DNA of 64,000 nucleotides, from NCBI GenBank assembly GCA_035651655.1, contig DASRFG010000010.1:39458-103457 (forward strand), written 5' to 3'. A program made the position numbers and the translations under genes. The DNA comes from Terriglobales bacterium (lineage in GTDB: Bacteria > Acidobacteriota > Terriglobia > Terriglobales > Acidobacteriaceae). Below are positions 25,378 through 34,210 of the stretch, in pieces. The first letter of the stretch is position 1. Each line of letters starts with the position of its first letter. The notes beneath the pieces were generated by a model. That model had not been told where the DNA came from. It did not search any database and saw only the letters and a list, made by a program, of their open reading frames with translations.

Positions 25378-25615
25378 CGCAAATCCTTTCCGGATTCACA
25401 TTTTCCGCGCCTTAAAAACTGGGGTGGACATAAATATAGAACTGCTTCTCCTCAGGCCACAAGAGCAATCCTCAAAAAAGATTGCTCAACATGGTTCAGG
25501 ACCAACCAACAGCTAGTACCTGCGCTTGCCCCCCTGCACCGGGTGCGAGCCACATGTCGGGCCTCAAGACAACGCCCTCAGATTGGACTTGACTTCACCC
25601 GGAAAGGAAGCGGGA

Positions 25616-26101
25616 ATGCTTGCCGGAGCTGCGCCCATGGCCGACAACACCATCCGACGCCTGTTGGAGTTAACACAGATGACCAACGCCGAACTGCGTG
25701 CCGTTTGGGGTGCACTTTTCGGTAAGCAGCCACCCCAGCATATGTCCAAGAGTCTCATGCTTCCGATTCTTTCCTATGGCATTCAGGTGCAAGCTTATGG
25801 CGGGCTTAGCGCCTCGGCTTCCCGACGCCTGCGCCAGATTGCTCACGCACTTGAAGCCGATCCCGATACTCCACTCTCACTCGCACCTCGGGTGAAGCCA
25901 GGCACCCGTCTGCTTCGCGAGTGGAGGGGAGAGACCCACACGGTTACGGTTGAGGACGATGGTTATGAATACAAGGGCGCGTGCTACTCGAGCCTGTCGG
26001 AAATCGCTCGCCTGATTACGGGGACCCGTTGGTCCGGTCCACTCTTCTTTGGCTTGAAGATCAAAGAAAATAATGTGAACAAAGCGGAACGTACCCCATG
26101 A
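25616..26101 (+). CDS. DUF2924 protein paired with serine recombinase
   Basis: 161 aa from ATG 25616 (AAGGAAG upstream); the frame is open to 25526 without a better start. The signature RLLREWRGETHTVTVEDDGY, then SSLSEIARLITGTRWSGPLF, is DUF2924, a small domain almost always encoded next to large serine recombinases. Its function is unproven; accessory DNA binding or recombination directionality is suspected. It overlaps the recombinase start by ATGA. Confidence 0.85.
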   Translation: MLAGAAPMADNTIRRLLELTQMTNAELRAVWGALFGKQPPQHMSKSLMLPILSYGIQVQAYGGLSASASRRLRQIAHALEADPDTPLSLAPRVKPGTRLLREWRGETHTVTVEDDGYEYKGACYSSLSEIARLITGTRWSGPLFFGLKIKENNVNKAERTP

Positions 26102-27834
26102 GTGCGGGGCGCAAATCGACCGTACGCTGTGCGATCTACACTCGCAAATCATCAGAGGAGGGTCTTGAGCAATCTTTCAACTCCCTCGACGCGCAGCGAG
26201 AAGCCTCTCAGGCGTTTGTCGTCAGCCAGCGACATGAGGGCTGGCGCGCTCTGGAAACTCATTACGATGATGGCGGGTACTCCGGCGGCAACATGGATCG
26301 CCCAGCGCTCCGGCGTCTCCTCGATGATGTTACGGCCCGCAAGATCGACACCGTGGTGGTCTACAAAGTCGACCGTCTGACCCGCAGCTTGGCCGACTTT
26401 GCCAAGATCATCGAAGCCTTTGACGCACACGGGGTCAGCTTCGTTTCCGTCACCCAGCAGTTCAACACCACGACCTCAATGGGAAGGCTGACCCTCAATG
26501 TATTGCTGTCGTTCGCGCAATTTGAACGGGAGCTCACCGGCGAACGCATTCGCGACAAAATCGCTGCCTCTAAAAGCAAAGGTATGTGGATGGGTGGCAG
26601 AGTGCCGCTCGGGTACGATCTGAAACAACGCAAACTTCTCGTTAATTTGGAAGAGGCAAAACTCATCCGCACCATCTATCAGACCTATCTTGAACTGGGA
26701 TGTGTCTCAAAGCTCAAAGTTCATCTCGACCGTCAGGGGGTTCGGAGCAAGGTGCGAATCAGTGCATCTGGAACCAGGGCGGGAGGAGCCGTGTATTCGC
26801 GAGGTGCGCTCTATGCGCTCCTGCAAAATCAAATCTACTTGGGCGAGATAACTCATGGCGAACAAACCTATCCTGGCGAGCACGAAGCGATCGTCTCGCG
26901 GGAGGTGTGGGACAAAGTACAGACACAACTCAGGACCAATCATTACCCAAGACGAAACCGTCCCAATCTAAAATCATCAAACCTATTGACAGGGTTGCTG
27001 CAGGATGCCGCGGGCAATCGATTCACGCCATCGCACACTGTCAAAGCGGGCAAGCGTTACCGCTATTACGTTTGCCAGCAACATGTGAAGAACGCTGGTC
27101 GGCCACAAAGTGCGCCAGCTCGCATTCCGGCATACCACATTGAAAAACTGGTGTTGTCCCGGCTTCAGTCTTTCCTCCGATCAACAAGAGAAGTAGTCGA
27201 CGGGTTAGGGACGGCTGAGGACCGTGCATCGGTGACTCAGGCACTCGTCGCCGCCGCATCTTCCATGGCCCATAAATGGTCTGACGGGTCGGCATATCAG
27301 ATGCAAATCGTGGTAAGGAATATCATCGCGCGGGTGATCGTCTACGGAGAGAAGATCGAGCTGTTCCTCCAACAGAGAGCCCTTCGCGCCGTGCTGTTCG
27401 GTCAGACTGATGTCCACGCACTACCGGCAGTTAAGGAAAACAAGAGTGCCGAGAATCTGCTTCGGCTAGATATCGAAACTCGATTCGAGCGCCATGGCGG
27501 TGAGATCCGAGTGGTAGTTCCGCCTAAAGGGGAAGCGCCTGCAGAGGTGATCCCCTCCATGCTAAAGGCCGTTGCCCGCGCCCATCAATGGTACGAACGC
27601 ATCATTCACGGTGAATCGTCGAGTATCCACGCGCTTTCCCGAGACATCAGGCTCAACGAACGTTATGTCAGTCGCGTGTTGCGATGCGCATTCCTCGCTC
27701 CTGATATCGTCGAGGCCATCCTCAATGGTCGGCAACCAGCGGATCTGAAACTGAGCCAATTGTTCCGACATCTGCCCCCGAACTGGAGTGAGCAGCGTCG
27801 GCAGCTTGGGTTCAGCCCAACAAATCGGTTCTAA
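26098..27834 (+). CDS. Large serine recombinase
   Basis: 578 aa. The N-terminal resolvase domain has the catalytic Ser18 in YTRKSSEEG and the arginine-rich VYKVDRLTRSLADF helix. The middle recombinase domain includes GRVPLGYDL and ALYALLQNQIYLGEITHG. The zinc-ribbon region has only scattered cysteines (YYVCQQHVKNAG), so metal binding may be weak. The C-terminal 150 residues (HALSRDIRLNERYVSRVLRC) resemble a helix-turn-helix. These enzymes integrate or excise elements at short att sites. Repeated TTCCCTGTTA motifs lie directly downstream. Co-transcribed with DUF2924. Confidence 0.92.
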   Translation: MSAGRKSTVRCAIYTRKSSEEGLEQSFNSLDAQREASQAFVVSQRHEGWRALETHYDDGGYSGGNMDRPALRRLLDDVTARKIDTVVVYKVDRLTRSLADFAKIIEAFDAHGVSFVSVTQQFNTTTSMGRLTLNVLLSFAQFERELTGERIRDKIAASKSKGMWMGGRVPLGYDLKQRKLLVNLEEAKLIRTIYQTYLELGCVSKLKVHLDRQGVRSKVRISASGTRAGGAVYSRGALYALLQNQIYLGEITHGEQTYPGEHEAIVSREVWDKVQTQLRTNHYPRRNRPNLKSSNLLTGLLQDAAGNRFTPSHTVKAGKRYRYYVCQQHVKNAGRPQSAPARIPAYHIEKLVLSRLQSFLRSTREVVDGLGTAEDRASVTQALVAAASSMAHKWSDGSAYQMQIVVRNIIARVIVYGEKIELFLQQRALRAVLFGQTDVHALPAVKENKSAENLLRLDIETRFERHGGEIRVVVPPKGEAPAEVIPSMLKAVARAHQWYERIIHGESSSIHALSRDIRLNERYVSRVLRCAFLAPDIVEAILNGRQPADLKLSQLFRHLPPNWSEQRRQLGFSPTNRF

Positions 27835-27879
27835 AGACCCTGCAATGAACACGTATCAGTGAAAACGAATCCCTGATAA

Positions 27880-28014
27880 TTCCCTGTTACGATTCCGCTA
27901 TTGAAGCCGCCTCTCGCTCCGATGTAAAGCTAGAGCAACCACTTACGGCAGAATTACTGAGGCCCCCTCCCCAAAATACGGGGCTTTTCCCTGTTAAATT
28001 CCCTGTTAGCAGGG
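27880..28014. repeat. Three TTCCCTGTTA repeats, candidate recombination sites
   Basis: The 10-mer TTCCCTGTTA occurs at 27880-27889, 27987-27996 and 27999-28008, with a degenerate copy ATCCCTGATA near 27869-27878. CCCT...AGGG at 28001-28014 adds an inverted half. The cluster begins 46 bp after the recombinase stop, where att sites of large serine recombinases usually lie. Site function is inference. Confidence 0.5.
27962..27988 (+). terminator. Possible terminator after the recombinase
   Basis: GCCCC (27962-27966) pairs with GGGGC (27980-27984) and is followed by TTTT (27985-27988). The stem is short and the T tract minimal, so it would be a weak intrinsic terminator. Confidence 0.4.
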
Positions 28015-28065
28015 AGACAGGTTAGCGTGAGACTGCTACCTCCGCCATCGCCCCAAAGATTCCGT

Positions 28066-28653
28066 CTAGTCTTTCTCGTGATAGGTACCGAACTTCTGCG
28101 CCACTGGCTTTAACGTGGGATAGAACTGCACAAATGAGTGCTCCACCGCTGCGTGCTCCTCATGGCATTGCCAGCAGGCTTCTTTGGGGTTGGCTTTCGC
28201 GGCACGTCCCGTAGGGCCGAAATTAAAGTACGCCCATTTGTCGGGAAACTTGGCGTCCTTGACCTCAACTCCCATGCCCGCAAAATCGGTTTGGAAATGC
28301 CCGCTCTTATTAATAGAGCCCTTGGTCTGGGGTTCCCGTTCTTCTACCACGAACATGGTTTTGTCCGGCCATTTTCCGCTGCCCAGGAATTCGCGATAGG
28401 CCCACTGCGGAACGAAGACGTTCGTGAACAATTGATGGGAGCCGGGAGTCGCGGAATAGTTCATGCCTAAACCTGACGAGAGATAGACCCAGTCGCGGTA
28501 ACTCTCCGGCCGGACTAGCTCGTTGTCTTTTGTGTACTGCGAATGGTCAGACGAACTGCTCTCAGGACCGGCGTTCAGGGCAGCGGTTATGTTTATGGCA
28601 ATCACACCCAGGGCTACAGCACTGAGGACTTTCAATATTTGGGATCCCGTCAT
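28066..28653 (-). CDS. Cytochrome P460 family protein
   Basis: 195 aa with an N-terminal hydrophobic export segment (LKVLSAVALGVIAINITAAL). The family fold is shown by ESYRDWVYLSSGLGMNY near residue 50 and FTNVFVPQWAYREFLGSGKW. C160-W-Q-C163-H164 binds heme c near the C-terminus. P460 proteins oxidise hydroxylamine or relate to cytochrome c'-beta that binds NO. The Lys that cross-links the heme in true P460 cannot be assigned without alignment. No nitrogen-oxidation genes are nearby, so an NO- or peroxide-related periplasmic role is as likely. Confidence 0.85.
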   Translation of the reverse strand: MTGSQILKVLSAVALGVIAINITAALNAGPESSSSDHSQYTKDNELVRPESYRDWVYLSSGLGMNYSATPGSHQLFTNVFVPQWAYREFLGSGKWPDKTMFVVEEREPQTKGSINKSGHFQTDFAGMGVEVKDAKFPDKWAYFNFGPTGRAAKANPKEACWQCHEEHAAVEHSFVQFYPTLKPVAQKFGTYHEKD

Positions 28654-28790
28654 ATGTAAGCTCCGTTTGGCGGCCGAGTGCTTGCCTCAAATATCAGCAG
28701 CGCTGATTGGCTGTTAGACGCGGGTCGGGTACAAATGTCTCGCCAAAAAAGCTAACCGGTTTCTTCAGGTCATGACCCGCAAGTTGGCAA

Positions 28791-29885
28791 CTATTGACGA
28801 GCGAAATATTCCTTCTGTGTCGCGATGTGCGCATCCTGATGGTTAGCTCTCACCTGCAGCGAGTGCACGGCTCCGCCGACGTTCTGTGGCACTGAATAGG
28901 AGAGCGCATACGAGCCCTTCAGCCGATTGGCAATTGCCGCCACGGCATCGGAGAAATCCTTCTTGGGATTCAACCAAACTCCACCACCCGTTTCCACCCC
29001 CAGGCGCTCCACATTGTTACGTCCGGCGTTGTATTGTCGGTTACGCAACTTATCCATTTCCTGGTCGTAAACCCGTTCTTGTCCACCTTGACCGGTAAGC
29101 GTCGGAGCATAGGTTCGGCCCAAATCAGCCGGGGGCGGAGCCACACGTTCTTCCACTCCGATGACGTACAACGCCGCCCATATCTCTTGTGCGTCAGCGA
29201 TAATTTTGTTGTGCCGGGCCTCTATGATCTCGTGAAATCTGCTGTCCAATCCCGGGCTGTGCCCCCACGGGTTACGAAACAGAACGATCGCCCGCCGCGC
29301 TGGCCTTAAGTCGGTGTCCATAAACTTCCAAATGAAATCGAACACATTCGGCCCGCCGCTGGCAATTTGCTGAATATTCATACGCGTGGTGGCAACGGAG
29401 TAATTGCTCAGGTCGAAGTTGAATGGGTCCGGCAGGCCAGAGTCCTTGTCTAGCGCGTGAATTGCCGCTTCAACCCGATCGGCGTCCGGCAACCATTCGA
29501 GCTGTGAAGTACCCCCCTTTTCGCCTCCCGCCGCGAGCACAAATGCTTTATCAACATTGGGACGCAACACCTTATGAGCCAGGTCAATGGCAGCCTTCTG
29601 TTCTTGTGCGAAATGGGTTTTCGAGCATAGAAGAACCATACCCAGATGAAGCGGCAGCTCGGTTGCATTGCGAACCTCCTGCACCGTTCCTGGCTGATTG
29701 TTATCTACCACCGAAACCTGGTCCTTGGTCAGGCTCTGCAGCGGGTTGCCGCCACGATCGACTGCGCTCACGAAAATTGTGACTTGCCTCTGGGCAGAAA
29801 CAGCAGGCGTAGCTGGGGGTCCGGGCACTTGAGAAAAAGCTGCCAAAGAACTTAATAGGAACCCCACTGTGATTGGCGATTTCAT
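28791..29885 (-). CDS. VWFA-related acidobacterial secreted protein
   Basis: 364 aa from ATG 29885, signal peptide ITVGFLLSSLAAFSQ. The order of motifs (VTIFVSAVDRGGNPLQSLTK, QVSVVDNNQPGTVQEV, then ELPLHLGMVLL) follows the VWFA-related domain widespread in Acidobacteria. The metal site that should read DxSxS after VLL is CSKTH here, so the MIDAS motif is lost. The C-terminus GSYALSYSVPQNVGGAVHSL is the usual ending. The parent family probably mediates protein interactions in the envelope; this member cannot bind metal in the standard way. Confidence 0.75.
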   Translation of the reverse strand: MKSPITVGFLLSSLAAFSQVPGPPATPAVSAQRQVTIFVSAVDRGGNPLQSLTKDQVSVVDNNQPGTVQEVRNATELPLHLGMVLLCSKTHFAQEQKAAIDLAHKVLRPNVDKAFVLAAGGEKGGTSQLEWLPDADRVEAAIHALDKDSGLPDPFNFDLSNYSVATTRMNIQQIASGGPNVFDFIWKFMDTDLRPARRAIVLFRNPWGHSPGLDSRFHEIIEARHNKIIADAQEIWAALYVIGVEERVAPPPADLGRTYAPTLTGQGGQERVYDQEMDKLRNRQYNAGRNNVERLGVETGGGVWLNPKKDFSDAVAAIANRLKGSYALSYSVPQNVGGAVHSLQVRANHQDAHIATQKEYFARQ

Positions 29886-30078
29886 CGTATGTTCTCCCAC
29901 CGGAACTGATGCTCATCAGCGAATGCATCTTTAGCTAACCTTTGTCCCGTTGCAAGCAAAAACTTAACTTTTGTTCTGAATTTCGAAATGGCCGTAGGCG
30001 TAATTACCTAGAAGGATCCAGCTTTTGACCTCATATATACGAGGGCTTGCGATCTGGGTATCAGTTAATGTAATATAA

Positions 30079-30094
30079 CTAACTGGTTAATTAG
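30079..30094. promoter_or_regulatory. Candidate operator upstream of the tetR efflux operon
   Basis: CTAA (30079-30082) and TTAG (30091-30094) flank an imperfect AACTGGTT core, 9 bp before the TTG start and beside an AT-rich TAATAT stretch that could be a -10 box. The ribosome-binding site TAGGAG overlaps its right edge. Autoregulation by the TetR protein is the likely use. Confidence 0.45.
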
Positions 30095-30103
30095 GAGTAT
30101 TCC

Positions 30104-30823
30104 TTGCCCACGCTCACCCACAAAACCAGCCGCAAGCCCCGCCTCGGTACTCGCGGCCAGCCGGAGCAGACGCGCGCCGCCATTCTCGATGCGGCGATGC
30201 GCGAGTTCGCGGAGGAGGGCGTGGCCGGCGCGCGTACTGACGCCATAGCCAGGGCGGCCGCGGTCAATAAAGCGCTGCTCTACTACTATTTCAAAGACAA
30301 AGAAACGCTATACGGCGCGGTGCTGGACCATGTTTTCGCAGGACTCGCCGAGCGCGTCCTCAACGTCCTGAAACACCATCTGCCGCCGAAAGAGAAGTAC
30401 CTGGCCTACGTCGGTGCGCACTTCGATTACCTGGCTAGCAACCCGCAGCTGCCGCGCATTGTGCAGCGTGAGTTCATGCGTGCGGGACGCACCGCTTCGC
30501 CGCATCTGCGCCGCATCGCGGACCGGTACCTGCGACCGATCTTCACGGGAGTTTCCAGCGTACTTAGAGAAGGAATCGAGCGCGGAGATTTTCGCCCGGT
30601 TGATCCCGCGCAATTCATTTCCTCAACCGTCGCCCTCATCGTTTTTTATTTCAGCAGCAGCATGGTTTTTGCTCGCATGGTGCCCGGCGACCCACTTTCT
30701 CCGGAACGCGTTGCTGCCCGCCGGGCGGCCGTGCTCGACTTTGTTTCCGCGGCCCTGTTTCAAAATTCGCAGTCGTCCGAAGGCCAGGCCGAGAAGCGAA
30801 GTCAGAAAGGTAGCCAGCCGTGA
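30104..30823 (+). CDS. TetR/AcrR family regulator
   Basis: 239 aa from TTG 30104, preceded by TAGGAG. Residues 22-70 hold the TetR HTH: TRAAILDAAMREFAEEGVAG, then ARTDAIARAAAVNKALLYYY with the usual YYF. The C-terminal ligand domain is about 150 residues. It heads a four-gene operon with overlapping stops and starts, so it probably represses the efflux genes and senses their substrate. Confidence 0.9.
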   Translation: MPTLTHKTSRKPRLGTRGQPEQTRAAILDAAMREFAEEGVAGARTDAIARAAAVNKALLYYYFKDKETLYGAVLDHVFAGLAERVLNVLKHHLPPKEKYLAYVGAHFDYLASNPQLPRIVQREFMRAGRTASPHLRRIADRYLRPIFTGVSSVLREGIERGDFRPVDPAQFISSTVALIVFYFSSSMVFARMVPGDPLSPERVAARRAAVLDFVSAALFQNSQSSEGQAEKRSQKGSQP

Positions 30824-31950
30824 GTGCGCGTAATAAAGTTCTCATACTTCTTGTGGTCATCTTTGTAGGCGCGGGTCTTTATTACGCTTTCTCCACCAAC
30901 CGCACCAAAGATCTGGAACTCATCGGCGTGGTGGACGCGAATCAGGTAATCGTGAGCGCCCGCATCCAGGGCCGCATTGATAAGTTGCTGGTCGAAGAAG
31001 GCACGCAGGTCAAAGCCGGGGATGTGATTGCACTGCTCGATCCCGCCGAATTGCAGCAGCAAGAGCGCGCCCTTGCCGCCACCACAAAGGGGATGCGCTC
31101 CAAGGTGGCCCAGACCGAAGCCACGGAAGCCGCTACTAAAGGAACTACGTACAGCGATGTCGGCATGGCGGAAGCCAAGCTGCAGTCAGTGCGCTCACAG
31201 CTCGCGCAAGCCGAAGCCGATCTAGATCGAATCCGCGCCGACCGCGACCGCATCGTTTCGTTGGCTGATCAAGGCGTGGCTTCGCAACAGGACCGCGATC
31301 ATGCCGAGTTACAACTGAAGGCTGAGCAAGCCGCGGTCAGAGCTCTGCAAGACCAGGTCCGGGCTGCACAAGCGGATTTGAAGTCAACCGTGGCCCGCAC
31401 TCACCAGGCGCGAGCGGCCGCCAGCACCGTTGCCGCCACCCGTGCGGACATGCTCAGTGCTGTGGCGCAACGTCAGCAGGCGGAAGTCCGCCTGGGCTAC
31501 ACGCGCATTGTTGCCCCGGTGAGCGGCACCGTCTCGGTGCGTGCCGCGCGCGAAGGTGAAGTCGTCAATCCGGGACAAGCCATCGTCACCATCGTGGACC
31601 TGAACGACTCCTGGGTCCGCGCCGCCATCCCGGAAACCTACGCCGATCACATTGCTTTGGGAGATACCTTCAACATCCGGATGCCCAGCGGCCAGGTTAT
31701 TCCAGGAAAGGTTTACTTCAAGGCCGTGGAAGGCGATTTCGCCACGCAGCGCGACGTCAGCCGCCGTAAGCGCGACATCAAGACCGTCGCCCTGAAGCTT
31801 CGCATCGCGAATCCTAGCGAACTGTACGTTCCCGGCATGACAGCCGACGTGCTGGTGCCGTACGCGCATCTTGAATCTGCACGCGCGGGCACGGGGCCGC
31901 ACTTCCAGCCTGCACAGTCACCACAAGCAGGCTCTGGACAACAACCATGA
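30820..31950 (+). CDS. HlyD-family membrane fusion protein
   Basis: 376 aa from GTG 30820 (GTGA overlap with tetR). One N-terminal membrane anchor (VLILLVVIFVGAGLYYAFST), a biotinyl-lipoyl-like half (GRIDKLLVEEGTQVKAGDVI), a long alpha-helical hairpin at residues about 85-210 rich in Ala/Gln, and the second lipoyl half (VSGTVSVRAAREGEVVNPGQ). These adaptors link an inner-membrane pump to the outer membrane. Partner pump: the ABC-2 transporter encoded next. Confidence 0.9.
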   Translation: MSARNKVLILLVVIFVGAGLYYAFSTNRTKDLELIGVVDANQVIVSARIQGRIDKLLVEEGTQVKAGDVIALLDPAELQQQERALAATTKGMRSKVAQTEATEAATKGTTYSDVGMAEAKLQSVRSQLAQAEADLDRIRADRDRIVSLADQGVASQQDRDHAELQLKAEQAAVRALQDQVRAAQADLKSTVARTHQARAAASTVAATRADMLSAVAQRQQAEVRLGYTRIVAPVSGTVSVRAAREGEVVNPGQAIVTIVDLNDSWVRAAIPETYADHIALGDTFNIRMPSGQVIPGKVYFKAVEGDFATQRDVSRRKRDIKTVALKLRIANPSELYVPGMTADVLVPYAHLESARAGTGPHFQPAQSPQAGSGQQP

Positions 31951-33014
31951 TTGCGGACTCCCAATCCGGCAACGGCAACACTGGCTTCTCGACTGTTGAT
32001 GCCAGCGGCGCTCCTCTGCCCAAAGCCATAGAAGTAGACCACATCGTCAAAAAGTACGGCGATTTCACTGCGGTGGACGATGTCTCTTTTACCGTCTATG
32101 AGGGCGAGACCTTCGGGCTATTGGGGCCGAACGGTGCCGGCAAATCCACGCTGATCCGCATGATGACGACCCTCCTACCAATTACCGCCGGCGCGGCGCG
32201 CATTGCCGGCCACGACGTGAGCCGCGAGCCTGATGCAGCCCGCCGCTGCATCGGCGTGATTCCGCAGGCCCTCACCAGCGACCTCGATCTTTCGGTGGAA
32301 GAAAACCTCAATATTTACGCCAAGCTCTACGACGTTCCTGCCAAAGATCGGAAGCGCAACATTGACGAACTGCTTGAGCTGGTTGATCTCACCAAGTGGC
32401 GTGCCGCGCAAACCAAAACTCTTTCCGGTGGCATGCGTCGGAGGTTGGAGATCGCTCGCGGCCTCGTCCACAGTCCCAAAATGTTCTTTCTCGACGAGCC
32501 TACCACCGGCCTTGACCCGGTCTCGCGCGTTGCCGTCTGGGAGATGCTGGGTAACATAAAAAGCCGGCGTCGCCTGACCATTCTGATTACTACCCACTAC
32601 ATGGACGAGGCGGATCGCTTGTGCGACCGCATCGCCATCGTGGATCACGGCAAGCTGGTCGCTCTCGACACTCCCAAGGCACTCAAGGACAGCGTACCCG
32701 GCTCCAACGTAATCGAGGCCCAGTTTTCCAGTCCGCCTGCGGATTGGGAACAGCGTCTCCGCAGTTTGCCGGAGGTGAATTCCGTGCAGCCCGAAGGTGG
32801 GAATATGTACCGCGTCCTCACCAGCAATGGGTCGCGTACCACCATGGAATTGGTGGAGCTGGCGGTCAAATCGGGAGTAGAAATCCGCTCCCTCACAGTG
32901 CAAAACACCACGTTGGACGACGTCTTCGTTCATTACACCGGACGGCAATTACGCGACGAGGCGGTCAAAGCCTACGGCTTCGTCATGCCGGAGCGGCCAG
33001 GGTTACGCCCATGA
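31947..33014 (+). CDS. ABC transporter ATP-binding protein
   Basis: 355 aa, start overlaps hlyD stop (ATGA). Walker A GPNGAGKST at residues 60-68, signature LSGGMRRRLEIARGL, Walker B and D-loop FFLDEPTTGLDP. An N-terminal extension of about 28 residues and a C-terminal domain of about 100 residues match DrrA/CcmA-type drug exporters. It powers the permease encoded by the next overlapping gene. Confidence 0.93.
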   Translation: MIADSQSGNGNTGFSTVDASGAPLPKAIEVDHIVKKYGDFTAVDDVSFTVYEGETFGLLGPNGAGKSTLIRMMTTLLPITAGAARIAGHDVSREPDAARRCIGVIPQALTSDLDLSVEENLNIYAKLYDVPAKDRKRNIDELLELVDLTKWRAAQTKTLSGGMRRRLEIARGLVHSPKMFFLDEPTTGLDPVSRVAVWEMLGNIKSRRRLTILITTHYMDEADRLCDRIAIVDHGKLVALDTPKALKDSVPGSNVIEAQFSSPPADWEQRLRSLPEVNSVQPEGGNMYRVLTSNGSRTTMELVELAVKSGVEIRSLTVQNTTLDDVFVHYTGRQLRDEAVKAYGFVMPERPGLRP

Positions 33015-34123
33015 ATCGAATGCTGGCAATCGTTGAACGCGAACTCCGCAAATTCGTGCGCTCGCCTGCTCTGATGATGGTCGCCATGGTCTTTCCCCTG
33101 GTGCAGCTCATCGTGCTTGGAAATGCTTTCGGGGGCAAGATCCGCGACGCTCGCCTGGGGGTTGTGGACCAGGACAACGGCACCCAGTCCATAAAGATTC
33201 GCGAGGCTTTCAATGCCGTGCAAGCCAACTTGCGCACCTTTGCTCCCGTGTATTACCAGAGCGAGAGCCAGGCCGTCGAGGATGTGCGTAATGGCCAAAT
33301 CCAGGGCGCAGTGATAATCCCGCCGGAATATTCCCGCCGTGTTTACGAGCAGAACCATCCCCGCATCGCGCTGGTCGTGGACAACAGCGACAATTTCATG
33401 AGCTCGACATTGGAGCAATCGCTTACAACCTTAACCAATGCGCTCAACCAGCCCGATATTGAACCCCGAGTGCTGCAGAAGACGGTGCTCGACGTTGTGG
33501 AACTCTATCCCTATATCGAGTACATGAAATATCTTTTACCCGGCTCCATCGCCCTGGCCATGTTTGTGTCGGTGATGATCGGCGGCGGCATGCTCTACAT
33601 TGACGACAAAGCACGCGGTGTTCACGAGGGATATCTGGTGACGCCGATTACCAAGACCGAGTTGGTGCTGGGCCTGAATGTGGCCGGCGCGTTGAAGGCG
33701 ATTGCCTCCGGCATTGTCATTACTGTGGTGGGCGCCATGCTGGCCGGAGTGGGCACGATCTTCGATCCCATGACCATTCTCTGGCTCTTCGTGCTGATTA
33801 CCCTGACCTCGCTGGCCTTTAACGGAATGATGTTTCTGCTGATGGTGCGCGTCGAGGATCCCCTTGTGCCTCGCGCCATCTTCGGCATTCTTAACACTCT
33901 GCTGTTTTTTCCTAGTGGCTCAATTTACCCGATCCAGGCCTTCCCATGGTGGCTGCGAGGGATCGCGCGCGTGGATCCCTTCACCTATGCCGTTCACGGT
34001 TTCAAATCCTTGCTGCTAAAAGAAGCTGGAATCGTAGCCATCTGGCCAGATTTTGCTTACCTCATCCTATTCGCCATCACCACCCTGAGCATTGCTACCC
34101 CGCTGTTCAAGCGCACCCTCTAG
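33011..34123 (+). CDS. ABC-2 type permease
   Basis: 370 aa from ATG 33011 (ATGA overlap). One N-terminal transmembrane segment (LMMVAMVFPLVQLIVLGNAF), a large extracytoplasmic loop (residues 45-180) and five C-terminal membrane segments. This is the YhhJ/YbhR layout, in which the loop contacts the HlyD adaptor. Likely exports hydrophobic drugs or lipids together with the ATPase and adaptor. Confidence 0.9.
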   Translation: MNRMLAIVERELRKFVRSPALMMVAMVFPLVQLIVLGNAFGGKIRDARLGVVDQDNGTQSIKIREAFNAVQANLRTFAPVYYQSESQAVEDVRNGQIQGAVIIPPEYSRRVYEQNHPRIALVVDNSDNFMSSTLEQSLTTLTNALNQPDIEPRVLQKTVLDVVELYPYIEYMKYLLPGSIALAMFVSVMIGGGMLYIDDKARGVHEGYLVTPITKTELVLGLNVAGALKAIASGIVITVVGAMLAGVGTIFDPMTILWLFVLITLTSLAFNGMMFLLMVRVEDPLVPRAIFGILNTLLFFPSGSIYPIQAFPWWLRGIARVDPFTYAVHGFKSLLLKEAGIVAIWPDFAYLILFAITTLSIATPLFKRTL

Positions 34124-34210
34124 GTTGAACCATATGGTTCGAATTAGTTCTCTCTAAGGTGACCCACCGATTGTCTCGCCTGCAGTTCTGCCGGATGATT
34201 CCTGAAACTC

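Larger units (their letters stand above)
22024..28014. mobile_element. Phage-like module: methyltransferase, DUF5681, TerL, DUF2924, recombinase
   Basis: Two divergent operons share the promoter region 25378-25615: a packaging/modification operon on minus and a recombination operon on plus. No structural, lysis or replication genes are present. It could be a remnant prophage or a satellite that uses another phage's capsids. Boundaries are approximate; the right end is placed at the TTCCCTGTTA cluster and the left at the end of terL. Confidence 0.6.

Noticed and set aside
22024..28014. Complete prophage
   Set aside because: No portal, capsid, tail, lysis or replication genes; only packaging, modification and recombination genes are present.
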